A DNA stretch of 64,000 nucleotides from Sphingomonas sp. (GCF_030145815.1 NZ_JAIXHL010000019.1:1-64000); one strand, 5' to 3'. Positions 34,757-44,256 are shown, numbered from the stretch's first letter. Translations and numbers: made by a program. Notes: a model not told the origin generated them from the letters alone.

Positions 34757-34843
34757 ATATTCTCAGTATAAAATTCGGATAGCGAACCCCCGCACCTAGC
34801 CTGTCTCGCGCTGCATCATGCGCAGCGCTCAAGGAGACGTGTC

Positions 34844-34975
34844 ATGGAACGCAACCACGAGACCCCGTCCGACCTGATCGATCTCGGCGCCGCCAGCGTC
34901 GAGACCAAGGGCCCCAAGGGGGACTTCCCCGATGTCGGCGACGGCCGCATCCTCGCCGGCCTGACCGACGAATGA
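34844..34975 (+). CDS. lasso peptide precursor (A)
   Basis: This 43-residue peptide has AAGGAG upstream of its ATG. The leader is MERNHETPSDLIDLGAAS plus VETK, with Thr at position -2 relative to the cut, the near-invariant lasso mark. Cleavage after Lys22 leaves a 21-residue core starting GPKGDFPDVGDGR and ending ILAGLTDE. Gly1 and Asp8 of the core fit an 8-residue macrolactam ring with a 13-residue tail; Asp5 would be too close. Gly12-Arg13-Ile14-Leu15 offers bulky plug candidates. Its stop overlaps the start of B (ATGA). The call rests on these features plus the complete B, C and isopeptidase set. Confidence 0.9.
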   Translation: MERNHETPSDLIDLGAASVETKGPKGDFPDVGDGRILAGLTDE

Positions 34976-35676
34976 TCGACAGGCGCGCGGCCCCCGGCCG
35001 CGCGCCATTCGTCATGGCCTATACGCTCAAGCCCGGCATCAGCTTCTGCCATGTGGCAGGCCGGACGATCTTCCTCGACCTGCGGGCCGACCGCTATTTC
35101 TGCCTCGCGAACGATGCCGAGCGCAGCTTTGATCGGCTAGCCGCCGCATCGTCCGGGCCTGAGGATATGCGGATCCTCGAGGGTCTGGCGCACCAGGGCA
35201 TTTTGCGCGCCAGCGACACCGGATCCATCCTCCAGCCCTGTCCGGCGGTGACCGAGGCGCGCGCCAGTCTGCTCGACGCGGCGCCGACCCCGGTGCGCCC
35301 GCTCCAGACCCTGTTGGCCGGGACGGCACTACTTCACGCGCCGCTGCGCTTGCGGCTGTTCGGCCTGCATGCGGCGGTCGCCCGGCTCCAGGCCCGCAAG
35401 GCGCGTCTCAAGACCATACGATCGGAACGGGAGACGCTGGCGCGCGGCGCGGCGGCCTTCGCGCAGCTGCGCGCGATCGCGACGACGCATGACCAATGTC
35501 TGCCCCGGTCGCTGGCAGTGACCGATCGGCTGCTTGCTGCGGGCGTGCGGGCCGAGCTGGTGCTGGCGGTGAAGCTGCAGCCATTTGCGGCCCATGCCTG
35601 GGTGCAGTGGCAAGACCTGGTGGTCAACGACCGGGTGGATGCGGTCCGCGACTTCACGCCGATCCTGGTGGTGTGA
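34972..35676 (+). CDS. lasso peptide B protein: RRE fused to transglutaminase-like leader protease
   Basis: B binds the leader and cuts it off. The 234-residue product has an N-terminal PqqD-like recognition element (residues about 14-85, FCHVAGRTIFLDLRADRYFC) and a C-terminal protease domain with the catalytic triad C176 (HDQCLPRSLA), H208 (FAAHAWVQW) and D220 (LVVNDRVD). The fused form is usual in proteobacteria. The ATG at 34972 overlaps the precursor stop; a second ATG at 35014 would also keep both domains. The stop overlaps the C start. Confidence 0.93.
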   Translation: MIDRRAAPGRAPFVMAYTLKPGISFCHVAGRTIFLDLRADRYFCLANDAERSFDRLAAASSGPEDMRILEGLAHQGILRASDTGSILQPCPAVTEARASLLDAAPTPVRPLQTLLAGTALLHAPLRLRLFGLHAAVARLQARKARLKTIRSERETLARGAAAFAQLRAIATTHDQCLPRSLAVTDRLLAAGVRAELVLAVKLQPFAAHAWVQWQDLVVNDRVDAVRDFTPILVV

Positions 35677-37421
35677 TGGGTAACCGGTATTTCGCGGCGA
35701 TCGGTGGCGATGCCGCACGGGCCGATGCGGTCCGGCATGCGGCGCTTGCCGACCCAGGTTGGCGGATCGCGCTCGACCGGCCGGGGTGCCTCGTGGTCGC
35801 CGAGCGCGATGCGATGCTCGTGCCGATTGCGGACGATGGTCTTGTGATCGGTCCGCTGTTCGCCCTCGGCCGGTCCCATCGTCTCGACGCATTTTCCGCG
35901 TCCTCAGCCGCGACGCTTCGGGCGAATGGCGCGGCCGGGCTCGTCCGTGGCCATTGGGGCGGCTATGTCGCGATTGTCGCGGACACGGACCAAAATTCGG
36001 TCGCGCTGGTGCGCGCGCCATTCGGTGAACTGCCCTGTTTCCATGCGCCGTCCGCCCAGGGCTATGCGGTCGCGTCGGACGTGGCGCTGCTCGAGCGCTT
36101 CGGCGGCTTCCGTCCGCGCCTCGACTGGCCTGCGCTCGGCGACTTCCTCTGCGCCCCGCGCGTCCGAAGCGCTGCGACCTGCCTGTCCGGGCTCGGCGAA
36201 TTGCGGGGCGGCGAGCAGATCCGCTTCGGCGAAGCCGGACCCTGCGTGACGACCCTCTGGTCGCCCTGGACCTTCGCCGACCCTGCACGCGCACTCGCGG
36301 ACGGCAGGGAAGCCGTAAAGCGGCTCCATGGCGAGATCCTCGCGGCGGTCGGTGCGCGCGGATCCACCCTGACGCGCAGCGTGCTGATGCTGTCCGGGGG
36401 CCTCGATTCCTCGATCATCGCCGCGAGCGCTGCGGCGCGCGGGCTCGATCTGCGCTGCGCCAATATCAGCACCGATGATCCCGCCGGCGACGAGCGCCGC
36501 TATGCCCGCGCGGTCTGCGATCGGCTCGGCGTTCCGCTCGCCGAACGCCTGTTCCAGCTGGACGGCGTCGATCTCGAAACCTCTGCCGCGGCCGGATTGC
36601 CCCGGCCGGCATCGCGGGCCTTCGAATATGAAGCCCGGCGCCAGGCGCATCTCGTCGCCGGCAAGGAAGGCGCCGATGCCGTGCTGAGTGGCGGCGGGGG
36701 CGACAATATCTTCTGTTCGCTGCAATCGGTGCTGCCGCTGCTCGACTGCCGTGCCGGACTGGCGGACGGCCCTATGTATCGCCGGCTGGCGCGCGAGATC
36801 GCCGCGCTTTGCGACACCAGCGTGTGGACCGTCCGGCGCAAGGCATGGCTGCGGTCGTGGCAGCATCGGCCGCCGCCGCTGGACATCGACACCGGCTTTC
36901 TGTCGGCCGGAACCGCCGCGCGGGCGCGGGCGGCGTCGCGGCATCCCTGGCTGGAGCCTCCGGCGACGGTGCTGCCGGGCAAGGCCGCGCATGTCGCCTT
37001 GCTGCTCGGGCCGCAATATCTGACGGAGGACAGCGATCCCTGTGCGGCGCGCCGTTTCCTCTACCCGCTGCTCGCCCAACCGGTGGTCGAGCTCTGCCTG
37101 CGCATCCCGACCTGGCTGTGGTTCGAGCGCGGTTGCAATCGCGCCGTCGCGCGCCGCGCCTTCGAGGCGACGCTGCCCGAACAGGTCGCTTGGCGCAGGT
37201 CGAAGGGCTCGCCCGATGCCTTCCTCGTCGCGCTCTTTGAGAGCCGGCGCCAACAGATCCGCAGGCTGCTGCTCGACGGCAATCTCGCCGGACACGGGTT
37301 GCTCGACTGCGATGCGCTGGCGGCATATCTCGACGACCCGCGTCCGGTCCGCGGCTCCGGCCATGTCCGCATCCTGCGGCTGGTCGATGCTGAGGCGTGG
37401 AGCCGGTGCTGGCCCGGCTAG
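35676..37421 (+). CDS. lasso peptide C protein: asparagine-synthetase-like macrolactam synthetase
   Basis: C adenylates the Asp8 side chain of the core and closes the ring with the Gly1 amine. The 581-residue product has a degenerate glutaminase-like N-terminal half with no catalytic Cys2, and a synthetase half with the ATP-binding PP-loop SGGLDSS (residues 240-246) and SGGGGDNIF around 339-347. It starts within the B stop (TGATG). Its own stop overlaps, tail to tail, that of the isopeptidase (CTAG at 37418-37421). Length is typical. Confidence 0.94.
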   Translation: MGNRYFAAIGGDAARADAVRHAALADPGWRIALDRPGCLVVAERDAMLVPIADDGLVIGPLFALGRSHRLDAFSASSAATLRANGAAGLVRGHWGGYVAIVADTDQNSVALVRAPFGELPCFHAPSAQGYAVASDVALLERFGGFRPRLDWPALGDFLCAPRVRSAATCLSGLGELRGGEQIRFGEAGPCVTTLWSPWTFADPARALADGREAVKRLHGEILAAVGARGSTLTRSVLMLSGGLDSSIIAASAAARGLDLRCANISTDDPAGDERRYARAVCDRLGVPLAERLFQLDGVDLETSAAAGLPRPASRAFEYEARRQAHLVAGKEGADAVLSGGGGDNIFCSLQSVLPLLDCRAGLADGPMYRRLAREIAALCDTSVWTVRRKAWLRSWQHRPPPLDIDTGFLSAGTAARARAASRHPWLEPPATVLPGKAAHVALLLGPQYLTEDSDPCAARRFLYPLLAQPVVELCLRIPTWLWFERGCNRAVARRAFEATLPEQVAWRRSKGSPDAFLVALFESRRQQIRRLLLDGNLAGHGLLDCDALAAYLDDPRPVRGSGHVRILRLVDAEAWSRCWPG

Positions 37422-39538
37422 CGCCGCGCCGGCACTGCGGGCAGGTTCGGACGTGCGTCCCGCAGCGCGCGCCAGCGCGTATATTGCGCGTGCTTGGCGG
37501 GATCGGGATCCTCGCGCCCCTGCAGCCAGAAGCCGAACCAGTCGACATCGCGTTGATATTCGGCGAGCCGGTGCAACGGCTGGGTCCGGGTATGATATTC
37601 GCCCGGCGCGACATGCATCTCGACCGGCTTGCGCTTCTCGCGCAGCGCGGTGAACGCCTCGAGCGCGAGCAGATACTCGCTGTCGGCGAGCTGCATGAGG
37701 AGCGGCGTCTCGATCCGGTCGGCATTGAGCGACAGCGCCATCGGCTTCCAGAAGGCGGTGCCGTCCTCGCTCGCCAGCGGATAGCGGCGGACCGCGCGAT
37801 TCCAGTCGGCCCAGGCGGTTCCGCCATAGGTCATCACCGTCTTGGGATCCTCGCAGCAGGTGCTGACCACGGCGGCAGCAAAGCGGTCGGAATTGATCAG
37901 CGCGTAGTTCACGGTCGAGGCGCCGTCGCTGAGGCCGGTGATCCCGATGCGCGCGGGGTCCGCGACGCCCAGCGCGATCGTGCGATCGACCCCGGCGAGC
38001 AGCGAGGCCAGCACGCTTCTGCGTTCCCCCCAGTCTTTGGTCATGGCGGCGATGATCGCGTCGATCGTCTTCAGCCCGGGATAGGCGGTGCTCTCGACCG
38101 CCGGCCGTTCGAAGCTCAGCACCGCGAAACCATGGGCGGCGAGCAGGAAGATCGGGTGCGCATCGCCGGTCCCCCCGCGCAGGAAGCCGTCGCTATGATA
38201 TTGGACGATCACCAACGGCAGTTTCTCGCCCGGTACCGCATCCGGCGGCAGGACGAGATCGCCCCAGGCGGGCATGCCGGGTTCGCTTTGCCAGGTCAGC
38301 CGCTGGACCTTGCCGAGCCGCAGCCGCGCGAAACCCGGATTGGGGTCGAACAGCAGGGATTGCCGGCCACTGGCCGGATCGATCGCTACCACCCGGCGCG
38401 GCGTCACCGAATCCTCTGCGACACAATAGAGCTGTGCGTCGCGCCAGGTGCAGCCGGTGAGCCAGGCCGGACTGGCGAGAAGGCGCCGGACGGTGTGGCT
38501 GCCCGGGCGCCAGCGGTAGAGTGCCATACGCCCCTTGGCCCAGCCCTCGCGGCGCAGGAACAGCAACGACCCGTCCGCCTGCCACCAGAGATTGACGATG
38601 CCGTCGCGGCAGGCCACCGCTGCACAGGGTTGCTTGCGGCCGGTGCGATCGGCCACCCAGATGCGCAACGGGCTGAGCGGCCCCGCATCCTCGCGTTCGG
38701 TCCAGGCACGTTGGCCGTCGCGCGACATGGCGACGGCTTCGGCTTGGGATCCGCCGGGCGGGTCGGGCGGTAGTGCCGCTGCCTCCCCGGCGGTCGCCGC
38801 GCGGGTCTCGCCACGCTCGGGATCAACCAGGAACACGATTTGCGGCACGTCCGCTTCGCGCAGCTGCGGACGGGGGCCGGGGTTCGGCCGGACCCGCGCA
38901 TCGTAGAGATAGCCCGACATAGCTTCGCGATCGAGCGCACGGCGCGCCTCGGCGATGCCGGGCCGGCTGGCATAGAGCAGATCGCGGCCATTCGGTGCCC
39001 AGGCCCAGCGCTCGACATCCACCGCCGACCGGGTGACCGCAGCGGACCCGCCGCCATCGGCGCGCGCGCGCCACAGCTGGGTGACGCCGTCGATCCGCTT
39101 GAGATAGGCGATCCATCGACCATCGGGCGACCAGGCAGGTACCACCAGGTCGGGAAAGCCGGTGTTGACGAACAGCCCGCGCTTGACGTCGATGGCAGTG
39201 ATCATCTCACCACCCCGATCGACGACGCGCGGGGCCGCCGCGCCGCGCGCGGCGATCACCACCAGCGCCCGGCAATAGCCATTTGTGGCCAGATCGCCCC
39301 GGCTGAGCACCAGCGCGATCGACCTGCCGTCCGGTGACACGGCGAGCGGGCTCGGCAGGAAGAAATAGGACGGATCGGGCATGCCGATATCGCGCAGCTC
39401 GATCAGGTCGCTGGCTTCGAGCAGGCGCTGCGGCGCGCGCGCTTCGGCGGCGTTCGGCAGCATGTCGGCACAATCAGCCCATGCCGGAGGCGTCGTCACC
39501 AGCAGCATGCCGGCGAGCAGCTTGTACCTGCTCACCAT
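37418..39538 (-). CDS. lasso peptide isopeptidase (S9 prolyl oligopeptidase-like)
   Basis: Enzymes of this type cleave the isopeptide bond of the cognate lasso peptide after uptake. The 706-residue protein has a signal peptide (MVSRYKLLAGMLLVTTPPAWA), a beta-propeller-like middle and a C-terminal alpha/beta hydrolase domain. The likely catalytic residues are Ser537 (GITGLSDGAS), Asp619 (QLADSEY) and His649 (PGEYHTRTQP). It overlaps the TonB receptor gene by 7 nt, so import and opening are co-expressed. Members of this family occur in astexin-, caulonodin- and sphingopyxin-type clusters. Confidence 0.92.
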   Translation of the reverse strand: MVSRYKLLAGMLLVTTPPAWADCADMLPNAAEARAPQRLLEASDLIELRDIGMPDPSYFFLPSPLAVSPDGRSIALVLSRGDLATNGYCRALVVIAARGAAAPRVVDRGGEMITAIDVKRGLFVNTGFPDLVVPAWSPDGRWIAYLKRIDGVTQLWRARADGGGSAAVTRSAVDVERWAWAPNGRDLLYASRPGIAEARRALDREAMSGYLYDARVRPNPGPRPQLREADVPQIVFLVDPERGETRAATAGEAAALPPDPPGGSQAEAVAMSRDGQRAWTEREDAGPLSPLRIWVADRTGRKQPCAAVACRDGIVNLWWQADGSLLFLRREGWAKGRMALYRWRPGSHTVRRLLASPAWLTGCTWRDAQLYCVAEDSVTPRRVVAIDPASGRQSLLFDPNPGFARLRLGKVQRLTWQSEPGMPAWGDLVLPPDAVPGEKLPLVIVQYHSDGFLRGGTGDAHPIFLLAAHGFAVLSFERPAVESTAYPGLKTIDAIIAAMTKDWGERRSVLASLLAGVDRTIALGVADPARIGITGLSDGASTVNYALINSDRFAAAVVSTCCEDPKTVMTYGGTAWADWNRAVRRYPLASEDGTAFWKPMALSLNADRIETPLLMQLADSEYLLALEAFTALREKRKPVEMHVAPGEYHTRTQPLHRLAEYQRDVDWFGFWLQGREDPDPAKHAQYTRWRALRDARPNLPAVPARR

Positions 39539-42099
39539 TTCCTGGTCACCGACAGGCTGACGAAGCGTCCGAGCGGGGAATAGTTGGTCGAGTCATAGGG
39601 GGTGTCGTAGAAGAGCGACGTCGCGATCGGGGACGGTTTGGCGTTGAACAGGTTCTGGACCGACGCGATCAGGTCGAAGCCGCGCAGCGGTCCGCTATCC
39701 GCCCGGTAGCGCAGGGTGAGATCGATCGGGGTCATCCCGGCGATGCGGGCCGCGGGCGCCGTCCGGTTGTCGACGACCGGGCCGATATGGGTGACATTGC
39801 CGGTGATCGTCACCCCGCCGATCGACCAACCAAGATCGCCGCGCAAGCGCAGGTGCGGCGGGTTGAAGATCGTGCCTGCCAGCTGAGTGATCGGGAGCGC
39901 CGGCCCGATCTGCTGCTCGCTGTCGAGCCAGGCGGCATTGGCCGAGGCGGAGAGTCTTCCCCCGCCAAGATCGCCGGAATAGCGCAGCAAGGCATCGATA
40001 CCGTGCACCGACTGCCGGCCGGCATTGACGCTGGTGTTGCGCACCAAGGCCACGACGTTCGCCGGGTCGTACGCGGCGCCCCCGGTCAGGTTGGTGAATG
40101 TGCTGGCGCCGGCGATGGTCGCCGCCTGCTCGGCGGTCGAGGGGTTGAGCGTGACGAAGCTGGCATAGCCCGCGTCGCGCAGCGCCGTCGCAAAGGACGG
40201 GATCGGCGTGACGATGCGGTCGCGGTACCGCACCGAGAAATAGGTCAGCTCGAGGCGCACGCCGTCGAGGAAGCGCGGGCGCAGTTCCAGCGTTGCCGAC
40301 CAGTTGGTCGATCGCTCCGGCGCGAGGCCGGGATTGCCGCCGAGCAGCAGCAATGCCGTTGCCGTGGCGGGATAGCCTTGCCCTCCCACGGTTGCGGTGC
40401 GCGTCAGGTACAAGGTCTGGGGCTGGTATTGCTGGTAGAGCGTCGGCGCCCGGAAGCTCTTCCCCCAGCTCGCCTTGAGGGTGATATCGGGATGCGGCGC
40501 GAAGATCAGGCCGAATTTGGGCGTCGCGACGTCGCCGATCCGGCGATAGGCTTCGTAGCGGACCGCCGCGCTGAGTACGAGGCTGTGAACGAGCGGGATC
40601 GCCTGGCCGGGCGACACCAGCGGCAGGCTCAGTTCGCCAAAGCCGTAGGTGTCGGCCTGGGACTGGTCGATATTCTGGGTGCCGTTGATGCCGGTGAAGC
40701 GGCGAAAGTCGATCTGCCGATGGCCAGCGCCAAGCGCGATCCTGACCGGGCCGCCGGGCAGCGCAAACAGCCGGCCGTTCGCCGAGAGCTCGATCGAGCG
40801 CGCGCGGTTGATATAGTAGCCACCGGTGTTGACCGACAGCACGCCGCCCTGGAAGCTGTAGCCGCCATAATCGACCCGATCCTCGCCATAGGTGGCGGAG
40901 AGCATCGTGCTCCAGCCCTCCGGCAGCGACCAGGTCAGCGAGGGCGAGACGCCCCAGGCGCGCGCGGTCGATTGCGTCTTGCCCCGGGCCACGGAGAGAT
41001 CGCCGCCGGCGGCGAGCGGATAAGTCAGGTTCGTCCAGCGCTTGTTGAACAGGCCGTCCATGGCGAATCGGAGATCCGGCACCAAATCCTGCTCAGCTGA
41101 AGCGAGAAGGCTGTGGCGCCGCTGCGCGGGAAAGAGGGTGAGTCCGGGCGAGCGTGTCGCGGCATAGTCGCGCTGGCGCGCGAGGATCGCATCGTTGCTG
41201 CCATATTCATAGGCGAGCAGGGCATTGCCCGACCGCCATGTCGTCCCTGCGGTGGCGCCATAGGTCTGGCTGAACCCGCCGCCATCGGTGGGGATGCCGA
41301 GCCGCGCGCTGGTCTCCACGCCCTCAAGGTCCCGCCGCAACAGGATGTTGACGACACCGGCGACCGCGTCCGAACCGAACAGCGCCGACGCGCCGTCGGG
41401 AACCACGTCGATCCGGCTGACCGCTCCGAGCGGGATGCCGGAAATGTCCACGGATTGCTTCGCCGCATTGTACGACAGGCGATGCCCGTTGAGCAGCGTC
41501 AAGGTCGCGTCGCCGCCGAGCCCGCGCAGATTGATCGAGGCACCGCCGCCCACATCCGCGCCGTTGGTCTCGGGCACGTTGAAGCCGACGCCCGGATTCT
41601 GGCCGCCGCCAAAATTCTGGGGCAAGCTGCGCGCGATCTCGACGAGCGTCGCCTGCCCGGCATTGCGCGCCTCCTCGCGCGTCACCTGGATTGTCGTCGA
41701 TGCGGTGGGCGCTCCGCGAATGCGGCTGCCGGTGATCGTGATCGCCTCCTGCGCTTCGGCCGGTGCCGCGAGTGCCTGCGGCGTGGCCGGCGCGATGACG
41801 AAGGCCGCACCTGAGCGCCGTGCCTGCAAGCCCGAACCTGCAAGCAGCCGATCGAGCGCCTCGTCGATCGAGAGCATCCCCTTCAAGGCCGGTGCCCTGT
41901 GGCCGGCGATCAGGTCGGTCGGCGCGACGATGCTTTGGCCCGTTGCCGCAACGACTGCCTGAATCGAGCGCGCGAGCGGTTGGGCGGGAAGGTCATAGCT
42001 TTGCCGTTCGATCGCCTGTGCGCGGGCAACACTCGAACCCGTGGCGACCAGCACCGTACCGCTCAGGCAAAGTGCCAATAGTCCCGTCATACCCCGCAT
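39532..42099 (-). CDS. TonB-dependent receptor with N-terminal signalling domain
   Basis: The 855-residue outer-membrane receptor has a signal peptide ending SVARAQA and a secretin/TonB N-terminal (STN) signalling domain at residues about 35-115 (YDLPAQPLARSIQAVVAATG). A TonB-box-like ITITGSRIRG, the plug domain (residues about 135-250, NLRGLGGDATLTLLNGHRL) and a 22-strand barrel ending FVSLSVTRKW follow. STN-bearing receptors signal through FecR to an ECF sigma factor, both encoded just upstream. Uptake or sensing of the lasso peptide is inferred from linkage to the isopeptidase. Confidence 0.93.
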   Translation of the reverse strand: MRGMTGLLALCLSGTVLVATGSSVARAQAIERQSYDLPAQPLARSIQAVVAATGQSIVAPTDLIAGHRAPALKGMLSIDEALDRLLAGSGLQARRSGAAFVIAPATPQALAAPAEAQEAITITGSRIRGAPTASTTIQVTREEARNAGQATLVEIARSLPQNFGGGQNPGVGFNVPETNGADVGGGASINLRGLGGDATLTLLNGHRLSYNAAKQSVDISGIPLGAVSRIDVVPDGASALFGSDAVAGVVNILLRRDLEGVETSARLGIPTDGGGFSQTYGATAGTTWRSGNALLAYEYGSNDAILARQRDYAATRSPGLTLFPAQRRHSLLASAEQDLVPDLRFAMDGLFNKRWTNLTYPLAAGGDLSVARGKTQSTARAWGVSPSLTWSLPEGWSTMLSATYGEDRVDYGGYSFQGGVLSVNTGGYYINRARSIELSANGRLFALPGGPVRIALGAGHRQIDFRRFTGINGTQNIDQSQADTYGFGELSLPLVSPGQAIPLVHSLVLSAAVRYEAYRRIGDVATPKFGLIFAPHPDITLKASWGKSFRAPTLYQQYQPQTLYLTRTATVGGQGYPATATALLLLGGNPGLAPERSTNWSATLELRPRFLDGVRLELTYFSVRYRDRIVTPIPSFATALRDAGYASFVTLNPSTAEQAATIAGASTFTNLTGGAAYDPANVVALVRNTSVNAGRQSVHGIDALLRYSGDLGGGRLSASANAAWLDSEQQIGPALPITQLAGTIFNPPHLRLRGDLGWSIGGVTITGNVTHIGPVVDNRTAPAARIAGMTPIDLTLRYRADSGPLRGFDLIASVQNLFNAKPSPIATSLFYDTPYDSTNYSPLGRFVSLSVTRKW

Positions 42100-42188
42100 A
42101 TGTCTTCCTCCCCATCCGGCATCCTTGCTGGTGCCATTCGGTGCGGAAACGACGCGGGCGGGAATTACCCTACGGCTTTTGCGTGTGC

Positions 42189-43175
42189 CTAGTGCAGCGA
42201 GAGCGATGCGTCGGGCTGGCGGCGAAGATCGAGCTGGAACATTGCCGCCGCTGCTTCGGCGAACCCTGCCGGATCGTCGGCAGCGAAGGCGCCGGTGATC
42301 CGGAGGGTTCCGATCCGCTCGGAGCCCAGCACCAGCTTGACGGCGTTGCGGCGGTTGAACCCGGCAACCGCCTCGCGCAGCGGCGTTGCCTCGAACGAGA
42401 GCATGGCTCCCGGCCAGGCGGTGTCGGCGGGATCGGCGGCGACCGGCGGCGAAGGCGCCTTGCCAGGTGCATAGACCGATGCTTGGCCCGGCACGAGCAT
42501 CCGGCCCGGCGCGCCGCGTGCGATCACCGGGTCGGGACGGACCTCGACCGAACCGCGCAACAGGACGACGCGGACAAGCCCCGGGCGGAGCGCGACGTCG
42601 AAGATCGTCCCATGCGCGATGACCGTCCCGCCGTCCGCGCGCACCGCGAACGGCCGAGCGCTATCATGCGCGACATCGAACCGCGCACGTCCCTTGAGAA
42701 GCTCGAGCTGGCGCTGGGACGCACTATAGGCGACCCGCACGGCGCTGCCCCGATCGAGCGTGACCCGCGAGCCGTCCGCCAGCGTCACGGTCCGAACCGC
42801 ATCGGCGTTGCTGGCATAAGCGACCGGCGCCGCTGCCGGGTCCGGTTGCATGCCGACCCGCAGCAACAGGCCGCTGCCGACGATCAGCACCAGAAGGGCG
42901 GCGACCGCCGCGACGCGCACGATCGGCTGCCGGTGCCAGACGCTGGCGCGGGAGAGGTCGCGACCCCGGCCGAGGCTGGTATTGGCAAGGAAGCTGAATT
43001 GTTCCCATTGCCGTGCGAGCCGGTCATAGGTCTCGCTGTTCAGGGCGTCGGCGCGCCATGCCGCGAACGCGGCCAGCTCGGCTTCGCTCGCACCCGCGCG
43101 CAGCCGCGCGAACCAGTCGGCGGCCTCCTGCCGCGCGCGTGCCGTAGCCTGATCCTCCCCGGCCGGTACGGTCAT
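42189..43175 (-). CDS. FecR-family anti-sigma/sensor protein
   Basis: The 328-residue inner-membrane protein has a cytoplasmic N-terminal domain (DUF4880-like, EAADWFARLRAGASEAELAAF), one transmembrane helix (residues about 90-110, VAAVAALLVLIVGSGLLLRV) and a periplasmic FecR domain (ADGSRVTLDRGSAVRV, LKGRARFDVAHDSARPFAV). It carries the signal from the receptor STN domain to the sigma factor. The ATG overlaps the sigma stop (ATGA), and it lies 89 nt ahead of the receptor gene. Confidence 0.93.
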   Translation of the reverse strand: MTVPAGEDQATARARQEAADWFARLRAGASEAELAAFAAWRADALNSETYDRLARQWEQFSFLANTSLGRGRDLSRASVWHRQPIVRVAAVAALLVLIVGSGLLLRVGMQPDPAAAPVAYASNADAVRTVTLADGSRVTLDRGSAVRVAYSASQRQLELLKGRARFDVAHDSARPFAVRADGGTVIAHGTIFDVALRPGLVRVVLLRGSVEVRPDPVIARGAPGRMLVPGQASVYAPGKAPSPPVAADPADTAWPGAMLSFEATPLREAVAGFNRRNAVKLVLGSERIGTLRITGAFAADDPAGFAEAAAAMFQLDLRRQPDASLSLH

Positions 43176-43756
43176 CGGAGCGACGAATGGCCGTCGATAT
43201 GGGCGATGGCACGGCTCATATGCTTCTCGACCGCCTTGATCCCGAGCCCGGTCCGGGCTGCGATCTCGGCATAGCTATAGCCGTCGATTCGATGCGCCAA
43301 GAAGATCTCCCGTGTCCGCGGCTTCAATCGCAGCATAGCAGCTTCGAGCCGCGCGAGCATATCCCGCGCTTCGAGCGCGGCGATCTGATCTGGCCCCATG
43401 ATGGCGACGTCGTCCACGCAGACATGCAGATGCGCGGCATGGCGCGCGGCAGCCTTGGCCTCGTCCTTCAGGAGATTCACCGCGGTCCGGTGCAGATAGG
43501 CCTCGGGGCTCTCGAGCCGATCGACGACGTTCTGGTCGAGCGCCGCGAGACGGACGAACGCCTGCTGGGTCAGGTCCTCGGCGGTGTCGTTGGTGGTCCG
43601 ACGCGACAGGAAGCGGAGCAGCCGCGGCCGGTGCTCGCGAAACAGCGTCTCGAGCCGGCCGGTGACCGTCGGAACGACGCGATCCTCGGGCGGCAGCGGC
43701 TCGCTCTCGCCGATGCCGCCGGGAAGCTCGCGCGCCAGCCTCATGCGCTCGAGCAT
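43172..43756 (-). CDS. ECF sigma factor of the FecI type
   Basis: The 194-residue product has sigma region 2 (LFREHRPRLLRFLSRRTTND, AEDLTQQAFVRLAAL) and region 4 (LKPRTREIFLAHRIDGYSYA, EIAARTGLGIKAVEKHMSRA). GGAGG lies 4 nt from the ATG at 43756; the frame is open further upstream but without family resemblance. Working with the overlapping FecR, it should direct transcription of the receptor and isopeptidase in response to the ligand. Confidence 0.93.
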   Translation of the reverse strand: MLERMRLARELPGGIGESEPLPPEDRVVPTVTGRLETLFREHRPRLLRFLSRRTTNDTAEDLTQQAFVRLAALDQNVVDRLESPEAYLHRTAVNLLKDEAKAAARHAAHLHVCVDDVAIMGPDQIAALEARDMLARLEAAMLRLKPRTREIFLAHRIDGYSYAEIAARTGLGIKAVEKHMSRAIAHIDGHSSLR

Positions 43757-44256
43757 GGTGCCTCCGTCTGCCGACGGAACCGGATTGGAAGCTGAAACCT
43801 CGCCATATGCCGCTCCGCTTTTTCGAGGCGGAGCCGGCGAAAGCCGGGTGTTGAGAACATGCTTGAGACACGCGCCGACGCCTTTAGCCGCATGCGGCCT
43901 GGACATGTGCGACGGCCACCCGGCAATGCGCCGTGCGAGACCATGGCTTCTCAAGCGAGGTTCTCACGCCTCGGCGCCGTCGTGCCGACGACGCGAACGG
44001 AAGGATAAGCCCGTTCAGCGATTTAGCAACTCGGCGCTCGAACTGGAGCGGTCAGCCTTCCCTCCAGCCTATCGCAAGGGCTGTCGGCGCTTGGGTCCCA
44101 ATCACCATTTGCGGTGCAAACGCGCATCTCAGCGACTCGCTCGGTAACGGATATCGCTGAAGACTCCATCTTCAATGCTAATGTACCACAATTACCTATC
44201 CCGAATTTGGGTCATCGCGTGTGTTTCGGTCGAGACAGGAGGTCACCGCGCGCCAC
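43757..44256. other. 500-base gap with a hairpin in the sigma-factor leader
   Basis: No gene is recognised. A hairpin with arms GCTCCGC (43812-43818) and GCGGAGC (43828-43834) lies 56-78 nt upstream of the sigma start and would be in its mRNA leader or near its promoter. The part from about 44150 to 44220 is AT-richer than its surroundings. The gap separates the lasso locus from the metal region and may contain the junction between them. Confidence 0.5.

Noticed and set aside
35329..36294. Minus-strand frame across the lasso B and C genes
   Set aside because: Arg-rich antisense frame; B and C carry complete catalytic motifs on the plus strand.
39334..41100. 588-codon open frame on the plus strand
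   Set aside because: It is antisense to the TonB receptor and isopeptidase genes, which have clear domains; no start signal or family match.
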